Origin: Streptomyces venezuelae ATCC 10712
GTDB lineage: Bacteria > Actinomycetota > Actinomycetes > Streptomycetales > Streptomycetaceae
Assembly: GCF_008639165.1 (NCBI RefSeq)
Contig: NZ_CP029197.1
Location: forward strand, 4,030,001 to 4,094,000
Length of the DNA: 64,000 nucleotides
Direction: 5' to 3'
The translations under genes were made by a program, and so were the position numbers. Shown here piece after piece: positions 63,435 to 64,000 of the stretch (positions within the stretch are counted from its first letter, which is position 1; each line of letters starts with the position of its first letter). Below the pieces are notes generated by a model. It saw only the letters and a list, made by a program, of their open reading frames with translations, had not been told where the DNA came from and did not search any database.

Positions 63435-64000
63435 ATGGACGCGATCGACATCGATGACTTGGTGTGCGCCGCCACCGGCGCCCCCCTGCGGAGGCTGACC
63501 GCGCCCGACGGGACCCACTGGTTCCCCGTCGTCGACGTGGCCAAGCGGCTGGGGTACGCGGGCAGCAGGGAGGCGCTGCGGACGGTGGCGCTGCCCGTGA
63601 CCTGCCTGGCGTCCGCGCGGGAAATCACCGGCGGGGAGGTCCCCGGCCGGTCCGGGATCCGGGCGGCGACGCGGATGGTGAGCCTCCAGGGGCTCGTCCA
63701 GCTCGTCGGGGCCTGCCGGAGACCTGAGGCCGGGCCGTTCCGGGCGTGGACGGCCGAGGTCATAGCGGCGGTGCAGCGGTACGGGGGCTACGGCCTCGAA
63801 CCCTCCCCCGTCCACGCCGGATTCGTCCTGCCGCCCGAGCTCGTCGACGTCCTCGTCCGCCTTCAGGGGCAGTTCGACGAGCGGGCCGCCGCGTACGCCG
63901 AGCACACCGCGTACGCCGAGCTGCTGCGCGAGACACGGCGGAGCCTGTCAAGGGTCGCCGACTCCCTTGAGCGGCTCGCCGTGCCCCGTCAGCGCACCGG
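63435..64000 (+). CDS. BRO-N domain (phage antirepressor-like) protein, partial
   Basis: An open frame from ATG 63435 runs off the right edge. It begins MDAIDIDDLVCAATGAPLRR and shows the BRO-N pattern: HWFPVVDVAKRLGYAGSREALR, MVSLQGLVQLVGACRRPEA and FRAWTAEVIAAVQRYG, as in phage antirepressors such as P22 Ant. A helical segment follows (ELLRETRRSLSRVADSLERL). GGAGG is 9 bases upstream. In Streptomyces such stand-alone genes occur in the core and are not by themselves evidence of prophage. The 3' end is not seen. Confidence 0.8.
   Translation, partial: MDAIDIDDLVCAATGAPLRRLTAPDGTHWFPVVDVAKRLGYAGSREALRTVALPVTCLASAREITGGEVPGRSGIRAATRMVSLQGLVQLVGACRRPEAGPFRAWTAEVIAAVQRYGGYGLEPSPVHAGFVLPPELVDVLVRLQGQFDERAAAYAEHTAYAELLRETRRSLSRVADSLERLAVPRQRT

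Noticed and set aside
63435..64000. Prophage edge suggested by the BRO-N gene
   Set aside because: No integrase, structural or lysis gene is visible and stand-alone BRO-N genes occur in streptomycete chromosomes.

Overview
The window is chromosomal DNA of a Streptomyces (very G+C-rich, strong G/C bias at third codon positions, AGGAGG-type ribosome sites, many GTG starts). Supporting signs are a fused cydCD gene, a Rex operator, a perfect ParB/parS site, DnaA-box clusters, a DtpA/Sco/ECuC copper operon, a subtilisin-inhibitor gene and several Streptomyces-type RsbW/SpoIIE-like regulators. From memory the order cydAB-cydCD ... lpdA-serS-pheA-dtpA-copper genes resembles the origin-proximal core of the S. 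coelicolor chromosome. parS and DnaA boxes fit a position near oriC, although oriC itself is not in the window.

Layout. 1-8.4 kb: end of a cyclophilin-like gene, then the Rex-controlled cytochrome bd oxidase genes (cydA, cydB, fused cydCD) and a GAF-domain histidine kinase of DevS/DosS type. 8.4-16 kb: HAD hydrolase, a frameshifted DUF6083-like gene, F420-type oxidoreductase, KptA-like RNA 2'-phosphotransferase with a DnaA-box cluster upstream, MerR regulator, and a coupled M24 peptidase/EphD-like hydrolase-dehydrogenase pair. 16-24 kb: a four-gene ABC-2 exporter operon, a GntR-MFS pair, dihydrolipoamide dehydrogenase and a rhomboid-like membrane protein. 24-34 kb: HAD hydrolase, serS, a noncoding region with a second DnaA-box cluster, pheA, and the copper delivery operon (membrane protein, YcnI, Sco, PCuAC, CopCD, DtpA).

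34-47 kb: regulatory and housekeeping genes (two RsbW-like ATPases, aminopeptidase P, GAF-SpoIIE phosphatase, a prim-pol-like protein, a SEC-C/DUF5926 protein, glycerophosphodiesterase, HtrA-like protease), tRNA-Ser(TGA), a small antitoxin-family protein, a macrodomain protein and an Asn-rich secreted protein. 47-52 kb: a five-gene operon matching in content the mycobacterial igr steroid side-chain operon (two acyl-CoA dehydrogenases, MaoC-DUF35 protein, MaoC protein, Ltp2-like thiolase). 52-60 kb: DUF1906 secreted protein, SigE-family sigma factor, acyl-CoA ligase, and a 1350-residue PAS/receiver protein with degenerate kinase motifs. 60-64 kb: SSI-type protease inhibitor, tRNA-Ser(GCT), tRNA-Arg(ACG), a 1.3-kb islet bounded by a direct repeat of the tRNA-Arg 3' end and terminator, two small genes and the start of a BRO-N domain gene.

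The most unusual signal is recurrent: at four or more gene ends, short tandem repeats (about 20-30 bp units) copy the last codons and the stop codon of the gene into the downstream region. Several signalling proteins also look like pseudoenzymes: a histidine kinase without its His, a SpoIIE phosphatase without a metal-binding Asp, and a prim-pol domain without an obvious acidic motif. No CRISPR array, insertion sequence, rRNA or complete prophage was seen.
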